44,850 nt of DNA from assembly GCA_918272565.1 (NCBI GenBank), contig CAKJYW010000045.1:1-44850 (forward strand), given 5' to 3'. The DNA is from Bacilli bacterium (GTDB lineage Bacteria; Bacillota_I; Bacilli_A; ML615J-28; CAG-698). The translations under genes and the position numbers were made by a program. Shown here in pieces: positions 1 to 6,620 of the stretch (position 1 is its first letter; each line of letters begins with the position of its first letter). Below the pieces are notes generated by a model that saw nothing but the letters and a program-made list of their open reading frames with translations, was not told where the DNA came from and did no database searches.

Positions 1-134
1 ACTGCAGATTTAATAATATCTTTACTTGTAGCGTAAATTGATAAGTCTCTATCTAATATGTCAGTTATATAAGGGTATGGCCATCCATTAAAAAGTTTTT
101 CAACTTTTGAATAATCATCAATTTTATAAACCAT
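1..134 (-). CDS. N-terminal fragment, GNAT-family acetyltransferase-like protein (runs off window)
   Basis: Only the first 44 codons lie in the window; the gene continues beyond base 1. The start is clear: ATG at 134-132 with GGAGG at about 143-147. The visible start reads MVYKIDDYSKVEKLFNGWPY, followed by an acidic/hydrophobic stretch and SIYATSKD. The pattern LF-x-GW ... I ... L ... YA ... SA resembles the N-terminus of a GNAT subfamily in Firmicutes (LFxGWxETxIxSCLQ...). That resemblance is from memory and rests on few residues, so the family name is tentative. The rest of the gene would settle it. Confidence 0.45.
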   Translation of the reverse strand, partial: MVYKIDDYSKVEKLFNGWPYPYITDILDRDLSIYATSKDIIKSA

Positions 135-211
135 ATTACATACCTCCTACTTATTACTATATATATTTTATCATATTTCAGTTGAAATTAGCGGGATTGT
201 TGTAAAAACAT

Positions 212-240
212 TAAAAAAAGATCATGTCTAAGCATGATCT
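212..240 (-). terminator. Rho-independent terminator of the YwaF-like gene
   Basis: On the minus strand AGATCATG and CATGATCT form an 8-bp stem around a 6-base loop, followed by a run of seven T. The stop codon of the upstream gene (230-228) lies in the loop, so the last codons form the 5' arm. The same hairpin core recurs at 1529-1551, 1879-1901 and 2648-2670. Confidence 0.85.
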
Positions 241-1034
241 TCTTTCTCATTATTTTTCTTTTTACATAACTTTTCAATAATTTTATATAATCCAATAACT
301 ATAAAACTTAAAACCATATATGATGATAGCATCAAAATTGTGAATAGCCATCTTAAATTATGATTTGCAAGAATAGCCGCAAAATCTTGAATTAGAGGAA
401 TACCAGACGCATTATATATTTGCATATAATCTGATTTAATAATATAATCCACTGGAATTACAATTACTGCTAAAGCAAGCATCGGTATCATTGAAATATA
501 AATATCTCTCCATTCTAATTTCTTATATCCACTTGCAAGACAAACAACTGCGCATAAAACGAGTCCATAATGGAAAAGTAATGTGTGCATTCCTCCGAAT
601 GTTAATACTGGATACCAATTAAGTCCTGTTGGATAAAATAAAGCAACTAGGCCAGTCATTAAACCGATTGTACATAGCCACGATAAACACACATTTCTTG
701 CTTTTCCTTTAGCAAAGCCAGCTATTATTGAACAATATATCAAAAGTGAACATGTGTAAATTGGTGCAAGGCCAAAGAAATTAATGCCATCACCTTTAAC
801 TACATCATAGTAAGATTCCCAAGATATTTTTGCAACTTCTAAAACAGTCACAATTATTGATAGAACTCTTACAAATATTAACACATTCTTTTCTTTTGCG
901 CCACGCACAAAATAAGCAACTATACCTAAACATATAAAGGCAATGATTAAAAATATTATGTGATTTGCGCTATATATATCCGAAGTAAACCCATTTAAAT
1001 CATATTTGTAATCAAAAAATCCATACAAAAACAT
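228..1034 (-). CDS. YwaF-like (TIGR02206-type) polytopic membrane protein
   Basis: A 268-residue protein with about seven hydrophobic segments (roughly residues 25-43, 53-67, 90-107, 117-137, 153-170, 178-200 and 232-255) and a short Lys/Glu-rich cytoplasmic tail ending EKEDHA. Overall size, segment count and an HTLLFHYG motif between segments 4 and 5 resemble the YwaF/TIGR02206 integral membrane family, whose function is not established. No catalytic motif is visible. The start is ATG at 1034 with only a weak GAGAG Shine-Dalgarno, which contrasts with the perfect promoter and structured leader upstream. The gene is monocistronic, with its own promoter and terminator. Confidence 0.65.
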   Translation of the reverse strand: MFLYGFFDYKYDLNGFTSDIYSANHIIFLIIAFICLGIVAYFVRGAKEKNVLIFVRVLSIIVTVLEVAKISWESYYDVVKGDGINFFGLAPIYTCSLLIYCSIIAGFAKGKARNVCLSWLCTIGLMTGLVALFYPTGLNWYPVLTFGGMHTLLFHYGLVLCAVVCLASGYKKLEWRDIYISMIPMLALAVIVIPVDYIIKSDYMQIYNASGIPLIQDFAAILANHNLRWLFTILMLSSYMVLSFIVIGLYKIIEKLCKKKNNEKEDHA

Positions 1035-1081
1035 CTCTCATTTCTCTCTTTTTTCTATTTCCTATCAAAACAAAATATTTA

Positions 1082-1164
1082 ACATTTACATTAAGCATCT
1101 TAATAATTTTTACTATCATTCACCCAAATAAATAGTAAATAATTAAGTCTTTTTTAGTAAATGT
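1082..1164 (-). promoter_or_regulatory. Structured 5' leader of the YwaF-like gene
   Basis: The predicted transcript begins around 1168 and can fold at once into one long hairpin. The outer arms are 1082-1089 with 1157-1164 (ACATTTAC/GTAAATGT), the middle arms 1099-1104 with 1142-1147 (CTTAAT/ATTAAG), and the inner arms 1109-1116 with 1132-1139 (TTTACTAT/ATAGTAAA). The apical loop contains UUUGGGUG in the RNA. I do not recognise it as a known riboswitch. It may be an mRNA-stabilising or regulatory structure, with the caveat that AT-rich DNA makes inverted repeats easier by chance. Confidence 0.5.
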
Positions 1165-1174
1165 AGCAGGTAAG

Positions 1175-1203
1175 ATTATATCGGTTAAACATTCTTTTGT
1201 CAA
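1175..1203 (-). promoter_or_regulatory. Consensus sigma-A promoter for the YwaF-like gene
   Basis: The minus strand carries TTGACA (1203-1198), a 17-bp spacer and TATAAT (1180-1175). The predicted start near 1168 gives an untranslated leader of about 130 bases. A perfect consensus promoter in front of a weak ribosome binding site suggests control after initiation. Confidence 0.85.
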
Positions 1204-1442
1204 GCAATTATACTTGATAATAGATAAGTCATATTCAAATGATTAAAAAGACTCTACTTATTTTGAAATGAATAATTCTATTCTCTTCATTAAAACCAAT
1301 TGCTAAATGAAAATTAAATGATAAATCATTCGTTAGTTCGCATTTTGAAGCGTATTCAATACATCCTTTGTTTTAGCCCACCGTTCGCATTATTGTATCT
1401 TCCAAGTAAATTGATGCTGTGCTTAAACATAGTGATTTTAAA

Positions 1443-1528
1443 CTCTGCACGTATATTATATCGTGTTTAAGAGTGTTTGCGAACTGTTTTGCTAAAAACT
1501 TGCAAAATACTTGCACAAAGCATAAAAA
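1443..1528. repeat. Diverged repeat module D, copy 1
   Basis: This stretch resembles 1754-1848: both run CTCTGCAC/CAGCACAC, then ATATTAT.TCGTG or ATATTATGCCGTG, then TTTGC...TTTTGCTAA, then TTGC.AAA.ACTTGC and CAAAGCATAAAAAAG. It leads directly into repeat A1 at 1521. The stretch 1035-1971 holds no credible gene. It contains the leader and promoter above, these repeat modules and two terminator hairpins; from 1204 to about 1340 I see nothing specific. Confidence 0.55.
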
Positions 1529-1649
1529 AGACCATGCTTCTTGCATGATCTATTTCTTGTTATTTACTTGTTTTGTACTAAGCATGAGCTAAGCTACCAA
1601 GAGAGACATTTTTGTATCTTTGTGAAGCTTTGGCTTTGTGCTTAAACAA
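1521..1649. repeat. Repeat A1, a direct repeat of 2639-2768
   Basis: About the first 45 bases match 2639-2685 almost base for base (CATAAAAAAGACCATGCTTC and on through TTATTTACTT). The rest is diverged but still aligned: CTAAGCATGAGC, GACATTTTTGTATCTTT and GTGCTTAAACAA. Both copies have the same orientation and bracket the toxin-antitoxin genes. A fragment of the 3' part also occurs at about 1390-1428 (TGTATCTT ... GTGCTTAAACA). Confidence 0.75.
1523..1551 (-). terminator. Terminator hairpin inside repeat A1
   Basis: Read on the minus strand, AGATCATGC and GCATGGTCT pair over 9 bp (one U-G) around a 5-base loop, followed by six T. On the plus strand the same site has a C-A mismatch, so the minus strand is the working one. 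No gene lies directly upstream of it on that strand, so it looks like a duplicated relic of the terminator after rpsR. Confidence 0.6.
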
Positions 1650-1753
1650 TATTGTATAGATACAAATCCAATTCTCCCCTAGTGTACAGAAAAGCCTCTC
1701 CCCAAATTGCTATGTAAAGCTAAGCGCCAAGCCACTCATTGCAATGTAAAGCC

Positions 1754-1848
1754 CAGCACACGCCTCGCATATATTATGCCGTGATTCAATTTGTTTGTAA
1801 GCCCCTTTGCTAATAATTTGCATAAAACTTGCGCAAAGCATAAAAAAG
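1754..1848. repeat. Diverged repeat module D, copy 2
   Basis: Second copy of the module at 1443-1528. It shares ATATTATGCCGTG-like, TTTGCTAA, TTGCATAAAACTTGC-like and CAAAGCATAAAAAAG segments in the same order. It is followed after a short AGC-rich spacer by another copy of the AGATCATGC hairpin, so the D-plus-hairpin unit occurs twice about 310-350 bases apart. Confidence 0.55.
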
Positions 1849-1872
1849 CTAAGCATAAGCTCAGCACAGCGT

Positions 1873-1901
1873 AAAAAAAGATCATGCGTTTTGCATGATC
1901 T
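1873..1901 (-). terminator. Terminator downstream of the toxin gene
   Basis: A perfect 9-bp stem (AGATCATGC/GCATGATCT) with a 5-base loop and a seven-T tail on the minus strand, about 70 bases past the toxin stop. It ends the toxin-antitoxin transcript and belongs to the repeated hairpin family of this region. Confidence 0.8.
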
Positions 1902-1971
1902 ATTTTCAAAATTTTTTCTGCAGAGCTTTTAAATGTTGCTATCAATTGATTCAGATTTTGAACACAGTTTA

Positions 1972-2280
1972 TTATATTAAATTTATATAATTTCTCTTGG
2001 CAGAGACAATAATATGTAAAACTATTTCCTCTTTTTCATCATTTACTTTATAAAATATAATATTTTGTTTGCAAATTAAAGCCCTATATCCTTGTTTAGC
2101 AATCGGCTGATATCTAGGTATATTTCCAATATAAGGGAATTGTTCTAAATTATAAATTTCTTTTTCTAAGTAATCTAGATATTCAAGTGCTTCTTTATTT
2201 GAATGAATACTTGCTATATACATAATAATGTCAGTTAACTGATCATTGAACTTATCTGTTCTTTTAATAGTATATTTCAT
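1972..2280 (-). CDS. RelE/ParE-family toxin
   Basis: A 102-residue protein with the layout of the ParE/RelE toxin superfamily: KYTIKRTDKFNDQLTDIIMYI at the N-terminus, a helical hairpin containing ALEYLDYLEKEI, then the characteristic F-P-x-x-G segment (QFPYIGNIPRY), YRALICKQNIIFYKV and the C-terminal strand IVLHIIVSAKRNY. ParE-type members poison gyrase, RelE-type members cleave mRNA; the sequence alone does not tell which. The start codon overlaps the antitoxin stop by one base (TAATG), the usual translational coupling. The C-terminal SAKRNY is typical of the plasmid-stabilisation subgroup. Terminator at 1873-1901. Confidence 0.85.
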   Translation of the reverse strand: MKYTIKRTDKFNDQLTDIIMYIASIHSNKEALEYLDYLEKEIYNLEQFPYIGNIPRYQPIAKQGYRALICKQNIIFYKVNDEKEEIVLHIIVSAKRNYINLI

Positions 2281-2540
2281 TATTGCAACTTCTTTCTTAT
2301 ATCAGATATTGATTCAGAAAATGGTTTTACCCTACCATTCATAACATCATTTTCAGATTCTGCTAGCATTTTTAAAAGTTCAAGTTCAGTAACCATTTGA
2401 TTATATTCTTCTAAATTCATTATGACTGTATCACCATGTCCATTTACTGTAATAAAAACAGGTTCTCTTGTTTCTTTACATAAATTTGAAATCTCATTAT
2501 ATTTGTTTCTTAGCTCTGCTGATGGTCGAATGTTTTGCAT
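2280..2540 (-). CDS. Phd/YefM-family antitoxin
   Basis: An 86-residue protein that neutralises the adjacent toxin and very likely represses their shared promoter. The N-terminal half fits the Phd/YefM DNA-binding fold: IRPSAELRNKYNEISNLC, the TREPVFITVNGHGDTVIMNL core and EEYNQM. The C-terminal half (about residues 52-86) would wrap the toxin. I chose ATG at 2540 over an in-frame GTG at 2546: GGAGG at about 2549-2553 sits 8 bases before the ATG but almost touches the GTG. It overlaps the toxin start by one base. Confidence 0.88.
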   Translation of the reverse strand: MQNIRPSAELRNKYNEISNLCKETREPVFITVNGHGDTVIMNLEEYNQMVTELELLKMLAESENDVMNGRVKPFSESISDIRKKLQ

Positions 2541-2558
2541 AATCACTACCTCCTATAT

Positions 2559-2594
2559 ATCATAATTATATCATAATTATCATATGATGGTCAA
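2559..2594 (-). promoter_or_regulatory. Toxin-antitoxin promoter with tandem operator half-sites
   Basis: On the minus strand TTGACC (2594-2589), an 18-bp spacer and TATAAT (2570-2565). Two exact head-to-tail copies of the 11-mer ATCATAATTAT (2559-2569 and 2570-2580) cover the -10 box and spacer. An 11-bp step puts them on the same face of the helix, as expected for cooperative binding by a Phd/YefM-type autorepressor. Confidence 0.7.
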
Positions 2595-2638
2595 GAAAAA
2601 CATTTTAATTATTTTAATAAAACATAGTTTAAAAGATG

Positions 2639-2768
2639 CATAAAAAAAGACCATGCTTCTTGCATGATCTATTTCTTGTTATTTACTTATTATATGCTAA
2701 GCATGAGCCTAGCCACCAGGAAAGACATTTTTGTATCTTTCAGGCAAATTGAGGCAGTGCTTAAACAA
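2639..2768. repeat. Repeat A2, direct repeat of 1521-1649
   Basis: Second full-length copy of repeat A, forming the 3' untranslated region of the rpsF-ssb-rpsR operon. The shared 5' block (to about 2685) is nearly identical to copy A1. The far end shows CTAAGCATGAGC, AAGACATTTTTGTATCTTT and CAGTGCTTAAACAAA. The copy ends about 10 bases before the rpsR stop. Confidence 0.75.
2642..2670 (-). terminator. Terminator of the rpsF-ssb-rpsR operon
   Basis: On the minus strand AGATCATGC pairs with GCATGGTCT (9 bp, one U-G) around AAGAA, followed by seven T. It lies about 110 bases after the rpsR stop. Confidence 0.85.
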
Positions 2769-2778
2769 AAATATTAAA

Positions 2779-3006
2779 CTACTCTCTAACGAATGGTAAT
2801 AAAGCCATATGACGAGCACGTTTAATAGCAACTGCTAATTCTCTTTGATAGATAGCTTTAGTTCCAGTTACTCTACGTGGTAAAATTTTGCCACGGTCAG
2901 AGATGAATCTACGTAATAATTCATAATCTGTCCAATCTATCTTTTCAACTTTATTGTCAGTAAAATAACAGCTCTTTTTTCTTTTTGCACGAAAATTGTT
3001 TGCCAT
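2779..3006 (-). CDS. rpsR: Ribosomal protein S18
   Basis: A 75-residue small-subunit protein that binds 16S rRNA together with S6. It is recognisable by the basic N-terminus ([10 protein letters not shown]), [24 protein letters not shown] and [26 protein letters not shown]. Length is normal for the family. The start has GGAGG 8 bases upstream. It is the third gene of the rpsF-ssb-rpsR operon, 14 bases after ssb. The Cys at residue 13 sits in the place of one of the zinc ligands of some S18 proteins, but no full four-Cys set is present. Confidence 0.97.
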   Translation of the reverse strand: MANNFRAKRKKSCYFTDNKVEKIDWTDYELLRRFISDRGKILPRRVTGTKAIYQRELAVAIKRARHMALLPFVRE

Positions 3007-3020
3007 AATTATTCCTCCTA

Positions 3021-3488
3021 TTAAAATGGTAGATCATCATTAGATACATCGTAATTGTTTGATATATCTTCAAATGGATCTTTAGCCTCTTGTGATTGAG
3101 GACTCTTTTGTCTAGGAATATCATATTGTTCAATATCACTATATCCACTATAACTAGAGCCTTCTCTAGATGATTTACTTTCTAAGAAAGTAATACTATC
3201 ACAAATGACTTCTGTAGCATAGCGTTTAACGCCGCCATTATCTTCATAAGTTCTAACTTGGATTTGTCCTTCAACTCCAAGTTGTGCACCTTTCTTAACA
3301 TATTTGCCTAATAGCTCTGCACTATTACGCCAAGCAACACAATTAATAAAGTCAGCTTGACGTTCACCACTTGCGTTTTGGTATTTTCTATTAACTGCAA
3401 GAGTGAATTGACAAACAGGAACGTTACTTGATGTGTAACGAATTTCAGGGTCCTTAGTAATTCTTCCAACTAAAATTACGCGGTTCAT
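3021..3488 (-). CDS. ssb: Single-stranded DNA-binding protein
   Basis: A 155-residue SSB. Residues 1-105 form the OB-fold ([67 protein letters not shown]). Then comes a Gly/Ser/Tyr-rich linker and the acidic tip DDLPF, the peptide that docks replication and repair partners. It protects single-stranded DNA in replication, recombination and repair. Its place between rpsF and rpsR is the classic Firmicutes arrangement and gives shared transcription from the promoter at 3865-3893. GGAGA lies upstream of the ATG. Confidence 0.97.
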   Translation of the reverse strand: MNRVILVGRITKDPEIRYTSSNVPVCQFTLAVNRKYQNASGERQADFINCVAWRNSAELLGKYVKKGAQLGVEGQIQVRTYEDNGGVKRYATEVICDSITFLESKSSREGSSYSGYSDIEQYDIPRQKSPQSQEAKDPFEDISNNYDVSNDDLPF

Positions 3489-3506
3489 TAATTTCTCCTT
3501 TTTAAA

Positions 3507-3791
3507 TTAGTCTTCTTTAACTAAAATGTGACGAATAATATCTTCTTTGATATTACAAATACGATCGTATTCTTCAACAGCATCATTACCAGCTTCAACT
3601 AAAAACTTAACATAGTAACCTTTATTGAAATCTTCGATTTCGTATGCTAATTCTCTAATTCCCCATTCATTAACTTCAAGAATCTTTCCACCACGATCAG
3701 TGAACACCTTTTCGATGTCAGCGATAACAGCTTTTGTTGCTTCTTCATCTAATGTAGGACGAATAATGTACATACCAGTATATTGTCTCAT
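3507..3791 (-). CDS. rpsF: Ribosomal protein S6
   Basis: S6 of about 94 residues, starting MRQYTGMYIIRPTLDEE, with the strands GGKILEVNEWGIRELAYEI and YYVKFLVEA typical of the family, ending DIIRHILVKED. I place the start at ATG 3791: AGGAGG at 3800-3805 lies 8 bases before it, whereas the alternative GTG at 3800 overlaps that ribosome binding site. S6 forms a heterodimer with S18 on the platform of the 30S subunit. First gene of the operon with ssb and rpsR. Confidence 0.97.
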   Translation of the reverse strand: MRQYTGMYIIRPTLDEEATKAVIADIEKVFTDRGGKILEVNEWGIRELAYEIEDFNKGYYVKFLVEAGNDAVEEYDRICNIKEDIIRHILVKED

Positions 3792-3795
3792 TATC

Positions 3796-3832
3796 GGCAC
3801 CTCCTTTTGGTCTATTGGCCTTTTTTTATAAA
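3796..3832 (-). promoter_or_regulatory. Possible S6:S18 autoregulatory leader in the rpsF 5' UTR
   Basis: The leader RNA contains CACCUU (from about 3838), a small hairpin CCUUU...AAAGG, and AAGGAGGUG followed directly by CCG just before the start codon. CACCU can pair with AGGUG, which would bury the ribosome binding site and leave CCG next to the helix. Published S6:S18 leaders feature a CCG exposed near a helix over the rpsF start, so this is a plausible copy. I matched it by memory only. Confidence 0.4.
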
Positions 3833-3864
3833 GGCAAGGTGAGTTTTATTTACTCAACGTTAGT

Positions 3865-3893
3865 ATTATACTACTTTTTACTGCTTTTGTAAA
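3865..3893 (-). promoter_or_regulatory. Promoter of rpsF-ssb-rpsR
   Basis: On the minus strand TTTACA (3893-3888), exact 17-bp spacer and TATAAT (3870-3865). It lies just past the 3' end of the preceding operon, for which no hairpin terminator is visible, so some read-through is possible. Confidence 0.85.
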
Positions 3894-3906
3894 GACTTTT
3901 TTTATA

Positions 3907-4512
3907 TCACCACAAGCTACTACTTACAAGCAAAAAATCGGCAGGAACATCAATCGGGTTCCATTTTCTTTCTTCTCCATTAACAATTAAGGTACTTGTT
4001 TTTAGCTCTTCTTTATCAACAACAATTAATTCTTTTTCTTTCACCTCAATATTATCATTCTCAAGTTTTATTAAAATAATGTTATTTTTCAAATCAGAAG
4101 CATAAATAACTACTTTTTCTTTGATTTCTATTTTGATAAAAGTCACATTTGATTCAAGTGTATCTCCAAATCCATTCGCAACTAAACGGATATTTCTTTT
4201 ATCTTTGTAATAGAATCCTAAGAATTTTCCATATGTATAAAACCTTATGGAATTATGCGCACCATTTTCTCTTTCTCTAACAACAATATATTTATTATCA
4301 ACATTCTCGCTATCAGTAATCTCACCCCTAAAAATAAAGCTTTCAAGGAAGTTAGTAGCTTTTAGAGAAGGAGTAGCATGAAATACGATTACAATATAAA
4401 TTAAAACCAAAAGAATCATTCCAAGTTTAGGAAACAATTTCTTTCTATCATCAAAGATAAAGAGGATTGTTAGTATCACTAGAGCTATTATAATAATTAA
4501 TTTTAATATCAT
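3907..4512 (-). CDS. Unknown membrane-anchored protein
   Basis: A 201-residue protein I do not recognise. Two hydrophobic segments (about residues 3-20 and 29-45), separated by DDRKKLFPK, would anchor it. The remaining 155 residues are a beta-strand-rich domain with many charged residues (NVDNKYIVVRERENG, IKIEIKEKVVIYASDL, VKEKELIVVDKEEL). No cysteine-based or catalytic motif is seen. Its ATG overlaps the TGA stop of the DJ-1 gene (ATGA), so it is translationally coupled as the last gene of the pepV operon. No obvious terminator follows. Confidence 0.6.
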   Translation of the reverse strand: MILKLIIIIALVILTILFIFDDRKKLFPKLGMILLVLIYIVIVFHATPSLKATNFLESFIFRGEITDSENVDNKYIVVRERENGAHNSIRFYTYGKFLGFYYKDKRNIRLVANGFGDTLESNVTFIKIEIKEKVVIYASDLKNNIILIKLENDNIEVKEKELIVVDKEELKTSTLIVNGEERKWNPIDVPADFLLVSSSLW

Positions 4513-5060
4513 CTAATATCTCCATAAACTGATAAGTCAATTTGATTTCTTATTGCTTTACCGAGTAGATATTCAATAATCTCTAAAGCAAAGTCGATTG
4601 AATAAGCCATTGATTTTGCTGTAATGAAGTTATTGAATCTTACAACACCTTTATCAACTCTTTTGCCCTCGGTAACTCCTTCATTACATCCAGGAAAACA
4701 TGTGTATTTACCTTTTTCAAAAAATCCCATACGCCCAACTAAGTAAGGAGCAGCACAAATTGAAGCAACAAGTTTGCCACTTGATGCAAAATGATTAATA
4801 ATACTAGGTATTTCTTTTCTGTTTTTAAGTTCGCTCATTACAGCTTTTCCACCAGGAATAACTAGAAAATCATAACTTCCTAAATTAATATCTTTTAGTA
4901 ACTTATCACATTTAATATATAAATTAGATTGAGTGTGAGCTTCAAGCTCATCATTAATTGATACATAATCGATATCAATTTTAGCACGTCTTAAGACATC
5001 AACGGTTGCTATTGCTTCAACATCTTCAAAATTATTAGTAATTAAAATTAATCCTTTCAT
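4509..5060 (-). CDS. DJ-1/PfpI (YajL/ThiJ) family protein
   Basis: A 183-residue DJ-1 superfamily member. The conserved Glu is E15 (NNFEDVEA), the VIPGG turn is at 67-71, and the nucleophile-elbow cysteine is C102 in SICAAP. DJ-1/YajL proteins protect against oxidative or glyoxal damage or act as chaperones or deglycases (the deglycase role is disputed); some relatives have other enzyme activities, so the substrate is open. Position: its ATG overlaps the preceding stop by one base and its TGA overlaps the next start. The hydrophobic core IDYVSINDELEAHTQSNLYI fits the YajL branch better than the protease-like PfpI branch. Confidence 0.85.
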   Translation of the reverse strand: MKGLILITNNFEDVEAIATVDVLRRAKIDIDYVSINDELEAHTQSNLYIKCDKLLKDINLGSYDFLVIPGGKAVMSELKNRKEIPSIINHFASSGKLVASICAAPYLVGRMGFFEKGKYTCFPGCNEGVTEGKRVDKGVVRFNNFITAKSMAYSIDFALEIIEYLLGKAIRNQIDLSVYGDIR

Positions 5061-5572
5061 TATTTACTCCTATCATATAAATATTGTCCATATAATAATT
5101 TAACAATGTGAGTGAAGATATCAACTCTTTTAACAAGACCACAAGTGAATACTCCAATTGCTCCTTGTTTTTTTCTAATATCATTATCTTTAAATACTTC
5201 ACCCATAATATCAGCTAGTTCCATTCCTTCGTTAAAAATCTTATCTTTAACAAATAATGGAAGTTCGATTCTAGTTCCACCTGCTGTGTAGATTTTATCA
5301 TCTTCACCAATTAGCGCACCATAGTTCACTAGATAAAGCCTATCTAATTCAACACAAACTCCAGCTTCTAGTCCAATTCTGATACCATCAGATGGTAGAG
5401 CTTTTGCCCTATTAATTGCACCAGTTAGCGTCTCTTCATCGCTTTTAGGTTGATTGCTTACTTTACTATCTACATTAAGTCCAATTACTTCATAATCACT
5501 TAATACTTCTTTTGTTGCTTGAAGTTTAACAGGATTTGTGGAACCTAAATATGCTTTTTTAATATTCTCCAT
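5060..5572 (-). CDS. DUF84 NTPase, inosine/xanthosine triphosphatase (YjjX-like)
   Basis: The NTPase_I-T (DUF84) family hydrolyses non-canonical purine triphosphates such as ITP and XTP. The diagnostic start is AYLGSTNPVKLQATKEVL, followed by SDEETLTGAINRAKA, GIRIGLEAGV and KKQGAIGVFTCG. I place the start at ATG 5572 (MENIKKAYLGSTNP, 170 residues) because family members begin a few residues before GSTNP; upstream in-frame ATGs at 5587 and 5611 would give N-terminal extensions of 5 to 13 residues. With this start the gene overlaps the end of the M42 peptidase gene by 14 bases. Housekeeping nucleotide-pool sanitation is the likely role. Confidence 0.85.
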   Translation of the reverse strand: MENIKKAYLGSTNPVKLQATKEVLSDYEVIGLNVDSKVSNQPKSDEETLTGAINRAKALPSDGIRIGLEAGVCVELDRLYLVNYGALIGEDDKIYTAGGTRIELPLFVKDKIFNEGMELADIMGEVFKDNDIRKKQGAIGVFTCGLVKRVDIFTHIVKLLYGQYLYDRSK

Positions 5573-6620
5573 TTTGTAATCTTTCATTAACTGAAGCATC
5601 AAATGTTTCAATGATTGCTAAAACCATTTGTTTAACACACTCTAAATCACGAACATCGATGATTGTGGCTGTTGAGTGAATATACCTACCAGGCATACCA
5701 ACAGTAGTAGACAAGGCTCCACGACTACCGGCATATTGCCCTTGAGCAGCATCAGTTCCACCTTGTGATTTGAAGAATTGATATTTAATATTGTGACTCT
5801 TAGCGATATCTTCAAAATACTTAGTAATTTCAGGATTCATAATACATCTAGGATCATAATATCTAATTAAGAATCCTTCACCTAATTTACCCATATTATC
5901 TCTACCCAAAAAATCACCAACAGGACTTACATCAACTGTGATAAATAGGTCAGGAGATATCATATTAGAAGCTGTTTGAGCTCCTCTTAATCCTACTTCT
6001 TCTTGAACAGTTCCACCAATATAAAGTTTATTAGGATGCTTCATCTTGCTTGCTTCTTTTAATACTTCTAGAGCAACGCCACATCCGATTCTATCATCAA
6101 ATGCTTTACTTACTACTTTATATCCATCTTCCATAACATAGAAATTATTACTAAATGTTATTTGACAGCCGACATTAATACCCCATGATAATACTTCATC
6201 CTTGCTACTTGCGCCGATATCAACTTGCAAATCATCAAAAGATGTTTGGCTTCCACCAATGTGTGGAGGTATCGCCCCAACAACACCTTTTATTTCTTTA
6301 CCGTTCTTAGAGTGAACTATTACATTTTGACTAACCATTACTTCAGGGTTAATTCCACCAATACTAATCATCTTTAAGAATCCACCACTAGTAATATCAA
6401 CAACCATAGCACCAACTTCATCCATATGACCAGATATCATTATAGTAGGACCATCACCATCAAGTACACCAAGTACACTACCTAAAGCGTCAGTTAGTAA
6501 AGTGTCAGTATATTTACTAATCTCATCTTTCATAAACTTTCTAACGCTTTTTTCGTGCCCACTTACAGCACCCAAATCACATAAATTCTTATATAATTCC
6601 ATTCTCTTTAAAGTATCCAT
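5559..6620 (-). CDS. M42-family metallo-aminopeptidase (glutamyl aminopeptidase/PepA-like)
   Basis: A 353-residue dinuclear-zinc aminopeptidase of the M42 (YsdC/FrvX/PepA) family. Visible ligands and catalytic residues: H65 and D67 in SGHMDEVG, bridging D175/D176 in SKAFDDRIG, the Glu pair E207-E208 in TVQEEVGLRGA, D230 in FITVDVSP and H316 in RYIHST. M42 enzymes form tetrahedral 12-mers that trim peptides in the cytoplasm. It sits two genes downstream of the PepV dipeptidase, so the operon covers both short-peptide and dipeptide breakdown. The start overlaps the trmB stop (TAATG); MELYKN at residue 7 is an alternative start. Confidence 0.93.
   Translation of the reverse strand: MDTLKRMELYKNLCDLGAVSGHEKSVRKFMKDEISKYTDTLLTDALGSVLGVLDGDGPTIMISGHMDEVGAMVVDITSGGFLKMISIGGINPEVMVSQNVIVHSKNGKEIKGVVGAIPPHIGGSQTSFDDLQVDIGASSKDEVLSWGINVGCQITFSNNFYVMEDGYKVVSKAFDDRIGCGVALEVLKEASKMKHPNKLYIGGTVQEEVGLRGAQTASNMISPDLFITVDVSPVGDFLGRDNMGKLGEGFLIRYYDPRCIMNPEITKYFEDIAKSHNIKYQFFKSQGGTDAAQGQYAGSRGALSTTVGMPGRYIHSTATIIDVRDLECVKQMVLAIIETFDASVNERLQNGEY

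Noticed and set aside
1736-1945. Open frame of 69 codons on the minus strand within the repeat region
   Set aside because: It runs through repeat module D2 and the terminator hairpin, and is not backed by a Shine-Dalgarno or family match.
2957-3148. Minus-strand frame across the rpsR-ssb junction
   Set aside because: Overlaps two certain genes in another frame; translation is low in complexity and has no family match.
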